A stretch of DNA of 64,000 nt from Symsagittifera roscoffensis (GCF_963678635.1 NC_087067.1:44577129-44641128); one strand, 5' to 3'; shown: positions 9,871 to 23,248, counted from the first letter of the stretch. Made by a program: numbers and translations. Notes: generated by a model not told the origin, from the sequence alone.

Positions 9871-10954
9871 TTCTTTCCTCAATATAGATATAACCACTCC
9901 GACCCTAATGCTGAACAACCAAATTATGTAGATGAATATGTACTAATCCCTACACTTCACTGGACATCATATTATAATTTTTCAAATCCACTTGCTTTAT
10001 CACTGCTTAATACACTACAGGGCATAGAAAGAAAAAAATGACATTTTTAGACTAACTAAAGCACTAACACTTCGAAGTTTCACACATGTAGGATACAAAA
10101 AAGTTATTTAAAACATTCAGCGCACCCCGAGCTAACAAGTATTACATCGAGTACTACGACCATAATATCATCAGACCTAACCAAGATCAATTCCTCGACG
10201 ACGATCACTTCGCTAACCCCCAATCAACCGAAAAATTCTTCATCTGAACACCTTATCTCTTCACACTTAACACACTAGATAAAAAACACCACCACATCCT
10301 TTCAGAAGCACTTTGTGATATCCAAGCTTATGAATCATTTTATAAAAAATTTGAAACCTTTTCACAAACCCTTTACTTCCTCACACCCAAAGAACGTGAT
10401 TTGCACTGTTCACACGACATCATTTAAAAAATATTCAGACACATACTTACACTTATTATCGATTCATACAAAATCTCTTTGACTTACATGAACCATCACG
10501 ACAACACCATCATCGATATCAATTCATTAACTCCAAATACTTGTCACCGTTTGTTCTTAATTTCTTATATTGCATTAAAAATACTAACTTTCAAGGCATC
10601 CACCGTAACTATGACCCCATCACGCAAATGTATATAATCTGTCCCCTCACCAAAACCTTCAACGCCGAAGAATCCCTACCTTTTATTGTCCCGCATGAAT
10701 ACTTTCAACCTGTCGAGGTACCAATTTTAGAATTCATACACAATACTAAATATAATCACAAGCTTATTATTTTAATCCAAAACAAACTTTACGATTTTTC
10801 CATTGGCACTGAAAAACTAAAAACCATTAAAGCACTCCATTTGCTTTCGCCACTGTTTCAGACTAAAAACATCATTCGCATATTAGCAAAGCTACTAACC
10901 ACATCTGATGTCATCCACGATGTTTTCTCTCATGAATTCCTTCCTGATGAATAA
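9871..10954 (+). pseudogene. Retroelement ORF-C, decayed; family not recognised
   Basis: Protein-like frames run from about 9871 (…NYVDEYVLIPTLHWTSYYNF…) through about 10130-10430 (…FETFSQTLYFLTPKERDL…, with TGA at 10245-10247) to an intact C-terminal frame of about 137 codons ending at TAA 10952-10954. The C-terminal part recurs at 61090-61565 and 63485-63952 with strong protein-level conservation (IPILEF, HNTKYNHK, NIIRILAKLLTTSD, final PDD/PDE). That conservation marks a real ancestral protein of perhaps 350 residues or more. I recognise no family; an accessory, envelope-surface or captured host gene are all possible. A splice-donor-like GTAAGT follows the stop codon directly. Confidence 0.5.
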
Positions 10955-11039
10955 GTAAGTTTGAATTGATTAAATTAAAACTGACATTTTCGAAATAACA
11001 CTAACCATTCTTTTTTAAATGTTTTTTCTTTTTCTTTAG
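10955..11039 (+). other. Short spliceosomal-type intron just after ORF-C stop
   Basis: The donor GTAAGT (10955-10960) follows TAA directly. A branch-point-like CACTAAC lies at 10999-11005, then a pyrimidine-rich run and the acceptor TTTAG ending at 11039. Predicted length is 85 bases, with the branch A 35 bases from the acceptor. The same arrangement is at 61567-61650 and begins at 63954. Confidence 0.6.
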
Positions 11040-12331
11040 TCTTCAAATCACGATCATCTACATACAGAAAAACCAAATGAAAACTCGAAACTTTTTCATA
11101 AAGTATAATCTTCTATTACCAAACCGCATTGAATGATGCAGTAAAATTTCTCGCCCACAGTAGTCAATTGTTATATAATTTCTTTTCCCAATGTAGTAAA
11201 TCTAAATACAAGGAAAATCAATTATTAAAGTCAACTCCCACAAAGCAGTAAATTTAAAAAATTCAAGTAGTAAATTTATACAAAAGAAAGCAGTACTAAC
11301 CTTTTAACAGACGCTTCTTTATGTTCACTCGCACAAGAATTCTATCCGAACTCGCACAGCTCGCCTACGACCAATTGTTTGAAATAATGATTTTGAAGTT
11401 TTAACTTTCACTAACAACAACTCAAACAAGCAATAACAAGTTTCAAACTTTCTTTTATTTGATTTTTAAGAAAAGGACACAACCAAAACAACAAAAGGAA
11501 AAAGCCAGTAACAAACACAACATAAAAAGTTAACACAAAACAGGACCCCATAAAAAACCAGCATGCAATCATACCTTCACTCCTGGCCTAACCCAGCAGA
11601 AGAGGACGTCCTGATCATACTTAATAGCCGGCCTAACCCACCGTACTAGAGAACACGCTTTGTGACCCACTCCCTTTTTTTGAGGAGAGCTACTCAAGGG
11701 TGAGTAACTCTTTAAGACTAACAGAACTAGAAGAAACACTTTTGCGATAAGAGCTAATTAAAGATCATAACTAAAAAACCAGAATTAACAAAAAATTAAT
11801 ATATGTAAATTATATAATACAGTATATAGATCATACACGACCACGAAGACGAGCATCAAGAAACTAGACGACCCCCCACACACTCAATCTGCCGAATGGC
11901 TAAACACAACTGATATGCCGCCCACAATCACAACTCAAAGGATTTGAAGTACGACTTGACTTCACAATAAAGGATTTCATTGAATCAGATCAATGACCAT
12001 CTCGATGTTCAAGTATGCGTCCAGATCCGAATTACAAGGCATTCCCTCCAAACTCGATCTTCACGCCATTCGCAAACAAGGTCGAAACACAGTCAGTTTT
12101 CCGCCGAACAAGAACAAACGATCATAACAAACCATTTGGAAATCAGATCGATTTTGTTGGCGGTCACAGTCATTGTTGAATGACAAAACGATATCCACTA
12201 TTCCGGCTTCCTGGAGCTTCCTTCTCCATGAACTGCATAGAAATGATGCTCGCGAAATACAAACGATCATCATCCATCCTCCATTACAGATAGAAGTTAA
12301 AGAACAAAAAACTCTGTAAGCCCCGGATGGA
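11040..12331 (+). repeat. 3' noncoding region of retroelement
   Basis: It follows the ORF-C intron and ends at the 3' LTR. Parts match 1439-2114 inverted and 62041-62350, including the paired GGCCTAACCC blocks near 11585 and 11627 and a near-palindrome around GAGCTACTCA-TGAGTAACTC at about 11687-11712. No coding frame is conserved between copies. Confidence 0.55.
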
Positions 12332-12718
12332 TGGAACCAGATCCAAACTATAATTTATTATTGGTTATAATTTAGATATTTTATCCCTATAAAATATTAA
12401 AGACGAACCAATCATACTCCATCAAAGTAACAACCCATTTATTTGTAACTGCGGAAATTACTTGTAATTTCAGCACCAGAGAGATTTGAATTTAACTTAC
12501 AACTTAGTTGCTTTCTCCAAGAGACCGAATCGTAAAAAGCCACTATACTCTAGATCTATTGAGACTAGGAGATATAAGAGTAGAATTAGGATCGGTATTA
12601 GACTAAGGAGTTGCACGAATCTGTCCGGCCGAAAATAAGATAGCGTGACGAGCAGACGTTGTACCCTATCTGAAATTACTCTATGAGTTGGAACATCCAT
12701 TCTAACTCAAAATCTTCA
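12332..12718 (+). repeat. 3' LTR, truncated after about 387 bp
   Basis: It starts TGGAACCAGATCC and aligns with the first part of the 5' LTR at 5581. Similarity ends near 12718, after which the sequence is unrelated. It is preceded by the same short block (…ACTCTGTAAGCCCCGGATGG) that abuts the LTR, inverted, at 1439. Confidence 0.7.
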
Positions 12719-13991
12719 AACGATTTTTTTCTAGTTTCTGCATGGTTACGAAACGGTTGTTGAACACCTGTGGAAATACTCCTGACTAATTTTTTCCCTT
12801 ACCAAGTCGCCATATAACTCATTCGGTATATAACTTTTGCTCCGTTTCCAAGTTAGGATCTTTTTTCATCCGTTTGGGATCTTTTGGGATCCTAAATCGT
12901 TTTTTTCTCGGAGAAAGCTTGCTGGGGAAAAATGGCCAAACTAAATAAACTCTTGGCTGTCCTGATGCTTTTGGTAAGACCTGGTTACCTCTCGTCGAAG
13001 GGACCGGGCGAGAACATCCTTTATAAAGCGAGAGATGCATGATCTAGTTTTCACCAAGGGTTTGGACTCCAGTACTTTTGTACTGGGCCTTTCCGTTGGT
13101 CCGATAAATCCTGCACGCGCCACATTACGAGGCCAAACTGTGCACTGGATAGGCGTATATCTCTAAAAGAGCGTCCTTGTTGCGGAATCTGCTTACAATT
13201 CACAAAAAAAAACAGTTTGCCTGCACCAAAGTTTCGTGAATACACTCAATTATAATCGATTTTTTTTTCAACAAAAATGTTCTTTATTTAATCGATTATA
13301 ATGGAAAATTTAGACAAAGTAATGGGTTTTTAATCTATAATAATCGATTAAAATTCATTTTTGTTTTCAAAATAACCGATAACTTTTTTGTAAATTTTTA
13401 ACCATATTTTTGCAGTTTTCTGCGAAACTCGAGCGCGAACGAACGCGTCCATCAAACCTAATCACGGTTCACTACCTACCTGTGTCCCCCACTACGCAGC
13501 CTCTTGTCACCCCATCCCCCTCTCTTCCCCCACGATGCCCCACCTTCCTCCTCTACCCCCTCCCCCAATTCCCCACTAATTATCTCACGTCCCCCAATAT
13601 TTCCCCCATGTCCCCGCTACCCCCTCTTCCACGTCCCCCACTATGCTCGCATCCCTCTTTTTACAGCTCATCTCACCCGCGTTGTGGTGTTTGCAAAAAA
13701 ACTGAAATAAAAAAGAGTAACAAAATATGTTTTTGACTTATTATAAATAACTTATAGACGAAACCACGAAATGAATAAAACTAACAAGGATAGTCGGTCA
13801 CTGTGCAAATAGCACAGAATCCGACCACAGTCTTAAAATTATACAAAAACATTTTCTCAAAATTTTGTCATTTTTTTCTGCATGTTTTGATGAAAAATCT
13901 TAATAAAAAAAATTCTCAAGTTTTGATTCCTAAAATTGCGCTAAAAACTCCAAAACCTATCTTTTCTTCTGTACAACTAAGTTTTTTCGGC
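12719..13991. other. Unassigned flank between retroelement and satellite array
   Basis: No gene is supported; short frames on the minus strand around 12819-13245 overlap each other and lack motifs. About 12970-13200 is less AT-rich than its surroundings but matches nothing I recognise. At 13250-13385 there are several AT-rich palindromic motifs around ATCGATTATAAT, also found at 48660-48880 beyond the array. Confidence 0.4.
13480..13665. repeat. C-rich low-complexity tract
   Basis: Pyrimidine-rich sequence with irregular CCCCCACTA/CGTCCCCC-like units. The Pro/Ser-rich frames across it follow from composition. Confidence 0.55.
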
Positions 13992-14528
13992 TTAAATTGA
14001 GCTGAAAAAAGCTATTGTAATTACTCGAAACTAATTAGCTTAAAATTAGACCAAAAATAAAAAAAACTCAAAAACCGGTTTTTCTTGACACCGTGAAATT
14101 TTTTTTTGAATTTTTCAAATGTCGTGTGAATCATGACTGAAAGGGCGTTAAAATGATATATCACTCAACCCTGTCCGATGATTATTTATGATAGCTCATT
14201 GCGCGTGGAAAAAAACCTAACCAAATCCAAAGTTTCTCCCCATCTTTAATGGTCGGAACAATAAGTGTAAGCTTAGTATGAACAAATGAAAATAGCACAC
14301 AAAAAGATAAAAAGAAACAATTCTAATCCACTGTAATAGATTACAACGGATTATATTTCGTTCGATAAAATGTTTTCCAGAGTGAATTGAAAATATCTTA
14401 TTACAATTGCTTCGAAGTTTTTTTTGTATCAAAGGCAAATTGTAACCAATCTTAACTTTTTGCAAATTTTTTGTAATTTTTTAAATTTAACAATTTTTTA
14501 GCTTTTTCGTCTTAATTTACTCAAAGAC
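13992..14528. repeat. Unique leader of array, copy 1
   Basis: A non-pentameric segment joined directly to the pentamer array. It recurs almost unchanged at 25562-26097 (offset 11570), which proves it belongs to the large tandem duplication. It contains TGGTCGGAACAA at 14250-14261, a motif also seen at 48297 and 62458. An 82-codon minus-strand frame (14217-14465) is identical in both copies because the copies are recent; it has no recognisable domain. Confidence 0.8.
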
Positions 14529-15999
14529 AAACCAGACCAGACCAACCAGACCAAATCAAACCAGACCAAACCAAACCAAACCAGACAAGACCAGACCAGA
14601 CCAGACCAAGCCAAACCAAACCAGACCAAGCCAAACCAAACCAGACCAAACCAAACCAAACCAGACCAAGCCAAACCAAACCAGACCAAGCCAAACCAAA
14701 CCAGGTCAAACCAAACCAGACCAAACCAAACCACACCAAATCAAATCAGACCAAGCCAAACCAAACCAGACCAAACCGGCGGACCAAACCAAACCAGACC
14801 AAACCAAACCGGACCAAACCAAACCAGACAAAACTAAAGCAGACCAAACCAAACCAGACTAAACCAAACCACACCAAATCAGACCAAACCAAACCAAACC
14901 AGACCAAACCAAACCAGACCAAGCCAACCCAAACCAAACCAGACCAAACCAAACCAGACCAAACCGGACTAAACCAAACCAGACTAAACCAAACCAGACC
15001 ATACCTAACCAATCCAAACCAAACCAGGCCAAACGAAACCAGACCAAACCAAACCAGATCAAACCAAACCAGACCGAACCAGACCAAACCAGACCAAACC
15101 AAACCAGGCCAAACCAAACCAGACCAAGATAAACCAAACCAGACCAAACGAAACTAGACCAAACCGGACCAAACAAAACCAGAGCAAACCGCATCAGACA
15201 AAATCAGACCAGACCAGACCAAACCAAACCAAACCAAACCAAACCAAACCAAACCAAACCAGAACAAACCAAACCAGACTAAATCAGACCAGAACAAACC
15301 AAACCAAATCAGAACAAACCGGACCAAACCACACCAGACCAAACCAAACCAGACCAAACCAGACCAAACCAAACCAGACCAAACCAGACCAGACCAAACC
15401 AAACCAATCCAGAACAAACCGGACCAAAACAAACCAGACCAAATCAAACCAGACCAGACCAGACCAGACCAAACCAAACCAAACCAGAACAAACCAGACC
15501 AAACCAAACCAGATCAAACCAAACCAGACCAAACCAAACCAGACCAAACCAAACCAGACCAAACCAAACCAGACCAAACCAAACCAGACCAAACCAGACC
15601 AGACCAAACCAAACCAATCCAGAACAAACCGGACCAAACCAAGCCAGACCAAATCAAACCAGACCAGACCAAACCAAACCAGACCAAACCATACCAAACC
15701 AAACCAGGCCAAACCAAATCAGACCAAACCAAACCAGGCCAAATCAAATCAGACCAAACCAAACCAGACCAAACCAAACCAGACCAAACCAGATCAAACC
15801 AAACCAGACCAAACCAAACCAGACCAAGCTAAACGAAACCAGACCAAAGCAAACCAGACCAAAACAGACCAGACCAAACAAACCAAACCAAAACAAACAG
15901 GACCGAACCTAATCGAACCAAACCAAACCAGACCAAACCAAACCAGACCAGACCAGACCAAACCAAACCAGACCAAACCAAACCAGACCAAACCAAACC

Positions 16000-18900
16000 A
16001 GGCCAAACCAAATCAAACCAAGCCAAACCAGACTAAACCAAACCAGACCAAACTAAACCAGACCAAACCAAACCAAACCAGACCAAACCAAACCAGACCA
16101 AACCAAACCAAACCAAACCAGACCAAACCAAACCAGACCAAGCTAAACCAAACCGACCAAACCAAATCAGACCAAACCAAACTAGACCAAACCGGACCAA
16201 ACCAAACCAGACCAATCCAAACCAGATCAGACCAAACCAAACCAGGACAAACCAAATCAGACCCAACCAGACTGGACTATACCGGACGAAACCAAACCAG
16301 ACCAGATCAGACCAGACCAAACCAAACTAGACCAAACCAAACCAGACCAAGCCGAATTAGACCAAATCAAACCAAAGCAAACTAGACCAAACTAAACTAG
16401 ACCGAACCAAACCTGACCAAACCAAACCAAACCAAACCAGACCAGACCAAACCAGACCAGAAAAAACCAGACCAAGCCAAACCAAACCAGACCAAGCCAA
16501 CCCATACCAGACCAAACCAAACCAGACTAAACAAAACCAGACCAAACCGGATCAAACCAAACCAGACCAAAGCAAACTAGACCAAACTAAACTAGACCGA
16601 ACCAAACCAAACCAGACCAAACCAAACCAGACCAGACCAAACCAAACCAGACCAAACCAAACCAGACCAAACCAAACCAGGCCAAACCAAATCAAACTAA
16701 GCCAAACCAGACTAAACCAAACCAGACCAAACTAAACCAGACCAAACCAAACCAAACCAGACCAAACCAAACCAGACCAAACCAAACCAAACCAAACCAG
16801 ACCAAACCAAACCAGACCAAGCTAAACCAAACCGACCAAACCAAATCAGACCAAATCAAACTAGACCAAACCAAACCAGACCGAAAAAAAAACCAGACCA
16901 AGCCAAACCAAACCTGACCAAGCCAGACCAAACCAGACCAAACCAGACTAAACGAAACCAGATCAAACCAAACCAGACCAAGCTAAACGAAACCAGACCA
17001 AACCAAACCAGACCAAACCGGACCAAACCAGAGCAAACCAAAGCAGACAAATCCAAACCAGAACAAACCAAACCAGGTCAAAACAAATCAGACCAAGCCT
17101 CGCCAGACTAAACCAAACCAGACCAAACCAAAACAAACCAAACCAAACCAAACAAAAACAGACCAAACCAAATCAGACCAATTCAAACCAGACCAAACCA
17201 ATTCAGACCGAACCAACCCGGACCAAACCAAACCAGACCAGACTGAACCAGACCAAACCAAACCAGACCAAACCAAACCAGGCTTAACCAAACCAGACTA
17301 AACCAAACCAGACCAAACCGGACCAAACCAAACCAGACCAAACCAAACTAGACCAAACCAAACGAAATCAGACCAGACCAAACCAAACCAAACCAAACCA
17401 GACCAAACCAGACCAAACCAGACCAAACCAAACCAAACCAGACCACAACAATCCAGACCAAACCAAAACAGACCAAACTGGACCAAACCAAACCAGGCCA
17501 ATCCAAACCAGATCAGACCAAACCAAACCAGGACAAACCAAATCAGACCCAACCAGACTGGACTATACCGGACGAAACCAAACCAGACCAGATCAGACCA
17601 GACCAAACCAAACTAGACCAAACCAAACCAGACCAAGCCGAATTAGACCAAATCAAACAAAAGCAAACTAGACCAAACTAAACTAGACCGAACCAAACCT
17701 GACCAAACCAAACCAAACCAAACCAAACCAGACCAGACCAAACCAGACCAGAAAAAACCAGACCAAGCCAAACCAAACCAGACCAAGCCAACCCATACCA
17801 GACCAAACCAAACCAGACTAAACAAAACCAGACCAAACCGGATCAAACCAAACCAGACCAAAGCAAACTAGACCAAACTAAACTAGACCGAACCAAACCA
17901 AACCAGACCAAACCAAACCAGACCAGACCAAACCAAACCAGACCAAACCAAACCAGACCAAACCAAACCAGGCCAAACCAAATCAAACTAAGCCAAACCA
18001 GACTAAACCAAACCAGACCAAACTAAACCAGACCAAACCAAACCAAACCAGACCAAACCAAACCAGACCAAACCAAACCAAACCAAACCAGACCAAACCA
18101 AACCAGACCAAGCTAAACCAAACCGACCAAACCAAATCAGACCAAATCAAACTAGACCAAACCAAACCAGACCGAAAAAAAAACCAGACCAAGCCAAACC
18201 AAACCTGACCAAGCCAGACCAAACCAGACCAAACCAGACTAAACGAAACCAGATCAAACCAAACCAGACCAAGCTAAACGAAACCAGACCAAACCAAACC
18301 AGACCAAACCGGACCAAACCAGAGCAAACCAAAGCAGACAAATCCAAACCAGAACAAACCAAACCAGGTCAAAACAAATCAGACCAAGCCTAACCAGACT
18401 AAACCAAACCAGACCAAACCAAAACAAACCAAACCAAACCAAACCAAACAAAAACAGACCAAACCAAATCAGATCAATTCAAACCAGACCAAACCAATTC
18501 AGACCGAACCAACCCGGACCAAACCAAACCAGACCAGACTGAACCAGACCAAACCAAACCAGACCAAACCAAACCAGGCTTAACCAAACCAGACCAAACC
18601 AAACCAGACCAAACCGGACCAAACCAAACCAGACCAAACCAAACTAGACCAAACCAAACGAAATCAGACCAGACCAAACCAAACCAAACCAAACCAGACC
18701 AAACCAGACCAAATCAGACCAAACCAAACCAAACCAGACCACAACAATCCAGACCAAACCAAAACAGACCAAACCGGACCAAACCAAACCAGACCAATCC
18801 AAACGAGATCAGACCAAACCAAACCAGGACAAACCAAATCAGACCCAACCAGACTGGACTATACCGGACGAAACCAAACCAGACCAGATCAGACCAGACC

Positions 18901-19150
18901 AAACCAAACTAGACCAAACCAAACCAGACCAAGCCGAATCAGACCAAATCAAACCAAAGCAAACTAGACCAAACTAAACTAGACCAAACTAAACTAGACC
19001 GAACCAAACCTGACCAAACCAAACCAAACCAGACCAGACCAAACCAGACCAGAAAAAACCAGACCAAGCCAAACCAAACCAGACCAAGCCAATCCATACC
19101 AGACCAAACCAAACCAGACTAAACAAAACCAGACCAAACCGGATCAAACC
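16000..19150. repeat. Higher-order repeat of about 1.29 kb, three units
   Basis: The diagnostic variant string ACTGGACTATACCGGACG occurs at 16271, 17557 and 18853, spaced 1286 and 1296 bases. Surrounding variant order (for example an A-run in ACCGAAAAAAA at about 16883 and 18174) repeats with the same spacing. The same triplet recurs in block 2 at 27819, 29115 and 30406. Outer limits are approximate. Confidence 0.85.
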
Positions 19151-19478
19151 AAACCAGACCAAAGCAAACTAGACCAAACTAAACTAGACCGAACCAAACC
19201 TGACCAAACCAAACCAAACCAAACCAGACCAGACCAAACCAAACCAGACCAAACCAAACCAGACCAAACCAGACCAAACCAAACCAGACCACAACAATGC
19301 AGACCAAACGAAACCAGACCAAACCAAACCAGACCAAACCAAACCAGACCGAACCAATCCAGAAGACCAAACCAATCCAGACCAAACCAAACCAAACCAA
19401 ACCAATTCAAACCAGACCATACCAAATCAGACCAAACCAATCCAGACCAAACCAAACCAGACCAAACCAAACCAGACC

Positions 19479-19596
19479 AAAAATACCAAAAATGTTACCA
19501 AAACTGTTAGTCATAGAATTTCCATTAATGGGAAAATGTTATTTATAGAGATTTGTATGGATTTGCACGACAAAAAATTTTCCATATATGAGAAAC
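19479..19596. repeat. Array island 1 (short form)
   Basis: A non-pentameric insert reading …CCATTAATGGGAAAATG…GATTTGCACGAC…CCATATATGAGAAAC. It lacks about 18 bases (TCATACAAATTTCTGTAT) present in the full form. It is repeated at 31037-31154 by the 11.5-kb duplication. Confidence 0.85.
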
Positions 19597-21668
19597 GAGA
19601 CCAATCCAAACCAGACCAAACCGGAACAAACCAAACCAGATCAAACCAAACCAGACTAAGGCAAAACAGGCTAAACCAAATCAGACCAAACCAAACTATA
19701 CTAAACCAAACTAGACCAAACCAAACCAAACCAAACCAGACAAAACCAAATCAGACAAAACCAAACCAGGACAAACCAAATCAGAACAAACCAAACTGGA
19801 CTAAACCGGACCAAACCAAACCAGACCAAATCAGACCAAATCAGACCATACCAAACCAAACTAGACCAAACCAAACCAAACCTGACCAAACCAAACCAGA
19901 CCAGACCAGACCAGACCAGACCAGACCAAACAAGACCAGTCCAAACAAAACCAGACCAAACCAAACATGACCAAACCAAATCAGACCAAACCAAACCAGG
20001 ACAAACCAGACCAAATCAAACCACTCAGACCAAAACAAAACCAGACCATACCAAACCAGACCAAACCATTCCAGACCAAACCAAACCAAACCAGACCAAA
20101 CCAAAGCAGACCAAACCAAACCAGACCAAAACAAATCAAACCAGACCAGACCAAACCAAACCAGACCAAACCAAACTGGACCAAACCGAAACAGACCAAA
20201 CCAAATCAGACCAAGCCAAACCAGACTAAACCAAACCAGACCAAACCAAACCAGACCAAACCAGACCAAACCAAACTGGACCAAACCGAACTAGACCAAA
20301 ACAAATCAGACCAAGCCAAACCAGACTAAACCAAACCATACCAAGCCAAACCAGACTAAACCAAACCAGACCAGACCAAACAAAACCAGACCAAACCAAA
20401 CATGACCAAACCAAATCAGACCAAACCAAACCAGGACAAACTAGACCAAATCAAACCACTCAGACCAAAACAAAACCAGACCATACCAAACCAGGCCAAA
20501 CCATTCCAGACCAGACCAAACCAAACCAAACCAAACCAGACCAAACCAAACCAGACCAAAACAAATCAAACCAGACCAGACCAAACCAAACCAGACCAAA
20601 CCAAAGTGGACCAAACCGAACCAGACCAAACCAAATCAGACCAAGCCAAACCAGACTAAACCAAACCAGACCAAACCAAACCAAACCAAACCAAACCAAA
20701 CCAAACCAAACCAGACCAAACCAGACCAAGCCAAACCAAACCAAACCAAACCAAACCAGATCAAAACAAACCAGACCAAACCAAACCAGACCAAACCAAA
20801 CCAGACCAAGCCAAACCAAACCAGACCAAGCCAAACCAGACAAAACAACCCGAACAAAACCAGAACAAACCAAAAAAGACCAAACCAAACCAGATCAAGC
20901 CAAACGAAACCAGACCAAACCAAACAAGACCAAACCGGACCAAACCAAACCAGACCAGGCTAAACCAAACTAGACCAAACCAAACCAAACCAAACCAGAC
21001 AAAACCAAATCAGACAAAATCAAACCAGGCCAAACCAAACCAGACTAAACCAAACAAGACCGAAACAAACCAGACCAAGCCAAACCAAACCAGACCAAGC
21101 CAAGCCAGACCGAACCAAACCAGACAAACGAAACCAAACAAAACCAGACCAAACCAAACGAGACCAAACCAAACCAGACCAAACCAAACCAGATCAAACC
21201 AAATCAGATCAAACCAAACCAGACTGAACCAAACAGACCAAACCAAACAAAACCAGAACAAAATAAATCACACAAAACCAAACCAAATCAGACCAAACCA
21301 GCCCAGACCAAACCAAACCAGACCAAACCAAAGCAGACCAAACCAAACCAGACCAATCCAAACCAGACCAAATCAAAGCAGACCAAGCCAAATTAAACCA
21401 GACCAAGCCAAACCAAACCAGAGCAAACCAAACCAGACCAAACCAAACCAAACCAGACCAAATCAAACCAGACCATACGAAACCAGACCAAACCAATCCA
21501 GACCAAACCAAAACTGACCAAATTAAACCAGACCAAACCGGACCAAACTAAACCAGACCAAACCAGACCAAACCAAACCAAACCAAACTAGAGCAAACCA
21601 AACCAGACAATACCAAATCAGACCAAACCAATCCAGACCAAACCAAACCAAACCAAACCAAATCAGAC

Positions 21669-21804
21669 CAAAAATACCAAAAATGTTACCTAAACTGTTG
21701 GTCATACAATTTCCAGTTATGGGAAAATGTTATTTATAGAGACTTCATACAAATTTCTGTACGTATGGATTTGCATGACAAAAAATTTCCCATATATGAG
21801 AAAC
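21669..21804. repeat. Array island 2 (full form)
   Basis: Full-length island with CCAGTTATGGG in place of the CCATTAATGG palindrome and with GATTTGCATGAC. Its duplicate is at 33177-33312. Confidence 0.85.
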
Positions 21805-23248
21805 CGGACTAAACCAAACCAGACCAAATTAAACCAGACCAAACCAAACCAGACCAAATCAAACCAGACCAAACCAAACCATTCCAAAGCAAACCAGACC
21901 AAGGCAAACCAAACCAGACCAAACCAAACCAGACTAAACAAAACCAGACCAAACTGGACCAAACCGAACCAGATCAAACCAAACCAAACCAAAACAGACC
22001 AAACCAAACCAGACCAAGCCAAATCAGACCAGAGCAATCCAAACCAGACCAAACCAAACCAGACCAAACCAGACAAAACCAAATCAGACAAAATCAAACC
22101 AGGCCAAACCAAACCAGACTAAACCAAACAAGACTAAGACCAAACCAGACCAAACCAAACCATTCCAAAGCAAACCAGACCAAGGCAAACCAAACCAGAC
22201 CAAACCAAACCACACTAAACAAAACCAGACCAAACTGGACCAAACCGAACCAGATCAAACCAAACCAAACCAAAACAGACCAAACCAAACCAGACCAAGC
22301 CAAATCAGACCAATCCAAACCAGATAAAGCCAAACGAAACCAGACCAATCCAAACCAGACCAAACCGGAACAAACCAAACGAAACCAGACTAAGACAAAA
22401 CAGGCCAAACCAAATCAGACCAAACCAAACCAGACTAAACCAAACTAGACCAAACCAAACCAAACCAAACCAAACCAGACAAAACCAAATCAGACAAAAT
22501 CAAACCAGACCAAACCAGACCAGACCAAACCAAACCAAACCAGACCAAACCAATCCAGACCAAACCAAACCAGACCAAACCAAACCAGACCAAACCAGAC
22601 CAGACCAGACCAAACCAAACCAAACCAAACCAAACCAAACCATACCAAACCAAACCAAACCAAACCAAACCAAACCAGATCAAAACAAACCAGACCAAAC
22701 CAAACCAGACCAAACCAAACCAGACCAAGCCAAACCAAACCAGACCAAGCCAAACCAGACAAACCAAACCGAACAAAACCAGACCAAACCAAAAAAGACC
22801 AAACCAAGCAGATCAAGCCAAACGAAACCAGACCAAACCAAACCAGCCCAAACCGGACCAAACCAAACCAGACCAGGCTAAACCAAACTAGACCAAACCA
22901 AACCAAACCAAACCAAACCAAACCAGACCAAACCAAACTGGACCAAACCGAACCAGACCAAACCAAATCAGACCAAGCCAAACCAGACTAAACCAAACCA
23001 GACCAAATCAAACCAGACCAAACCAAACCAGACCAAACCAGACCAAACCAAACCAGATCAAAACAAACAAGACCAAACCAAACCAGACCAAATCAAACCA
23101 GACCGAGCCAAACCAAACCAAACCAAGCCAAACCAGACAAACCAAACCGAACAAAACCAGAACAAACCAAAAAAGACAAAACCAAACTAGATCAAGCCAA
23201 ACGAAACCAGACCAAACCAAACCAGACCAAACCGGACCAAACCAAACC

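Noticed and set aside
12970-13205. Locally GC-richer block considered as an RNA gene or organellar insertion
   Set aside because: No cloverleaf, rRNA motif or coding frame could be recognised.
14217-14465. 82-codon minus-strand frame identical at 25787-26035
   Set aside because: Identity is due to the recent 11.5-kb duplication, not to protein-level selection; no domain.
15284-15712. Minus-strand frames of WFGLV-type hydrophobic repeats, resembling a multi-pass membrane or silk-like protein
   Set aside because: Same arithmetic cause; overlapping frames in all three phases and on the other strand show the same repeats.
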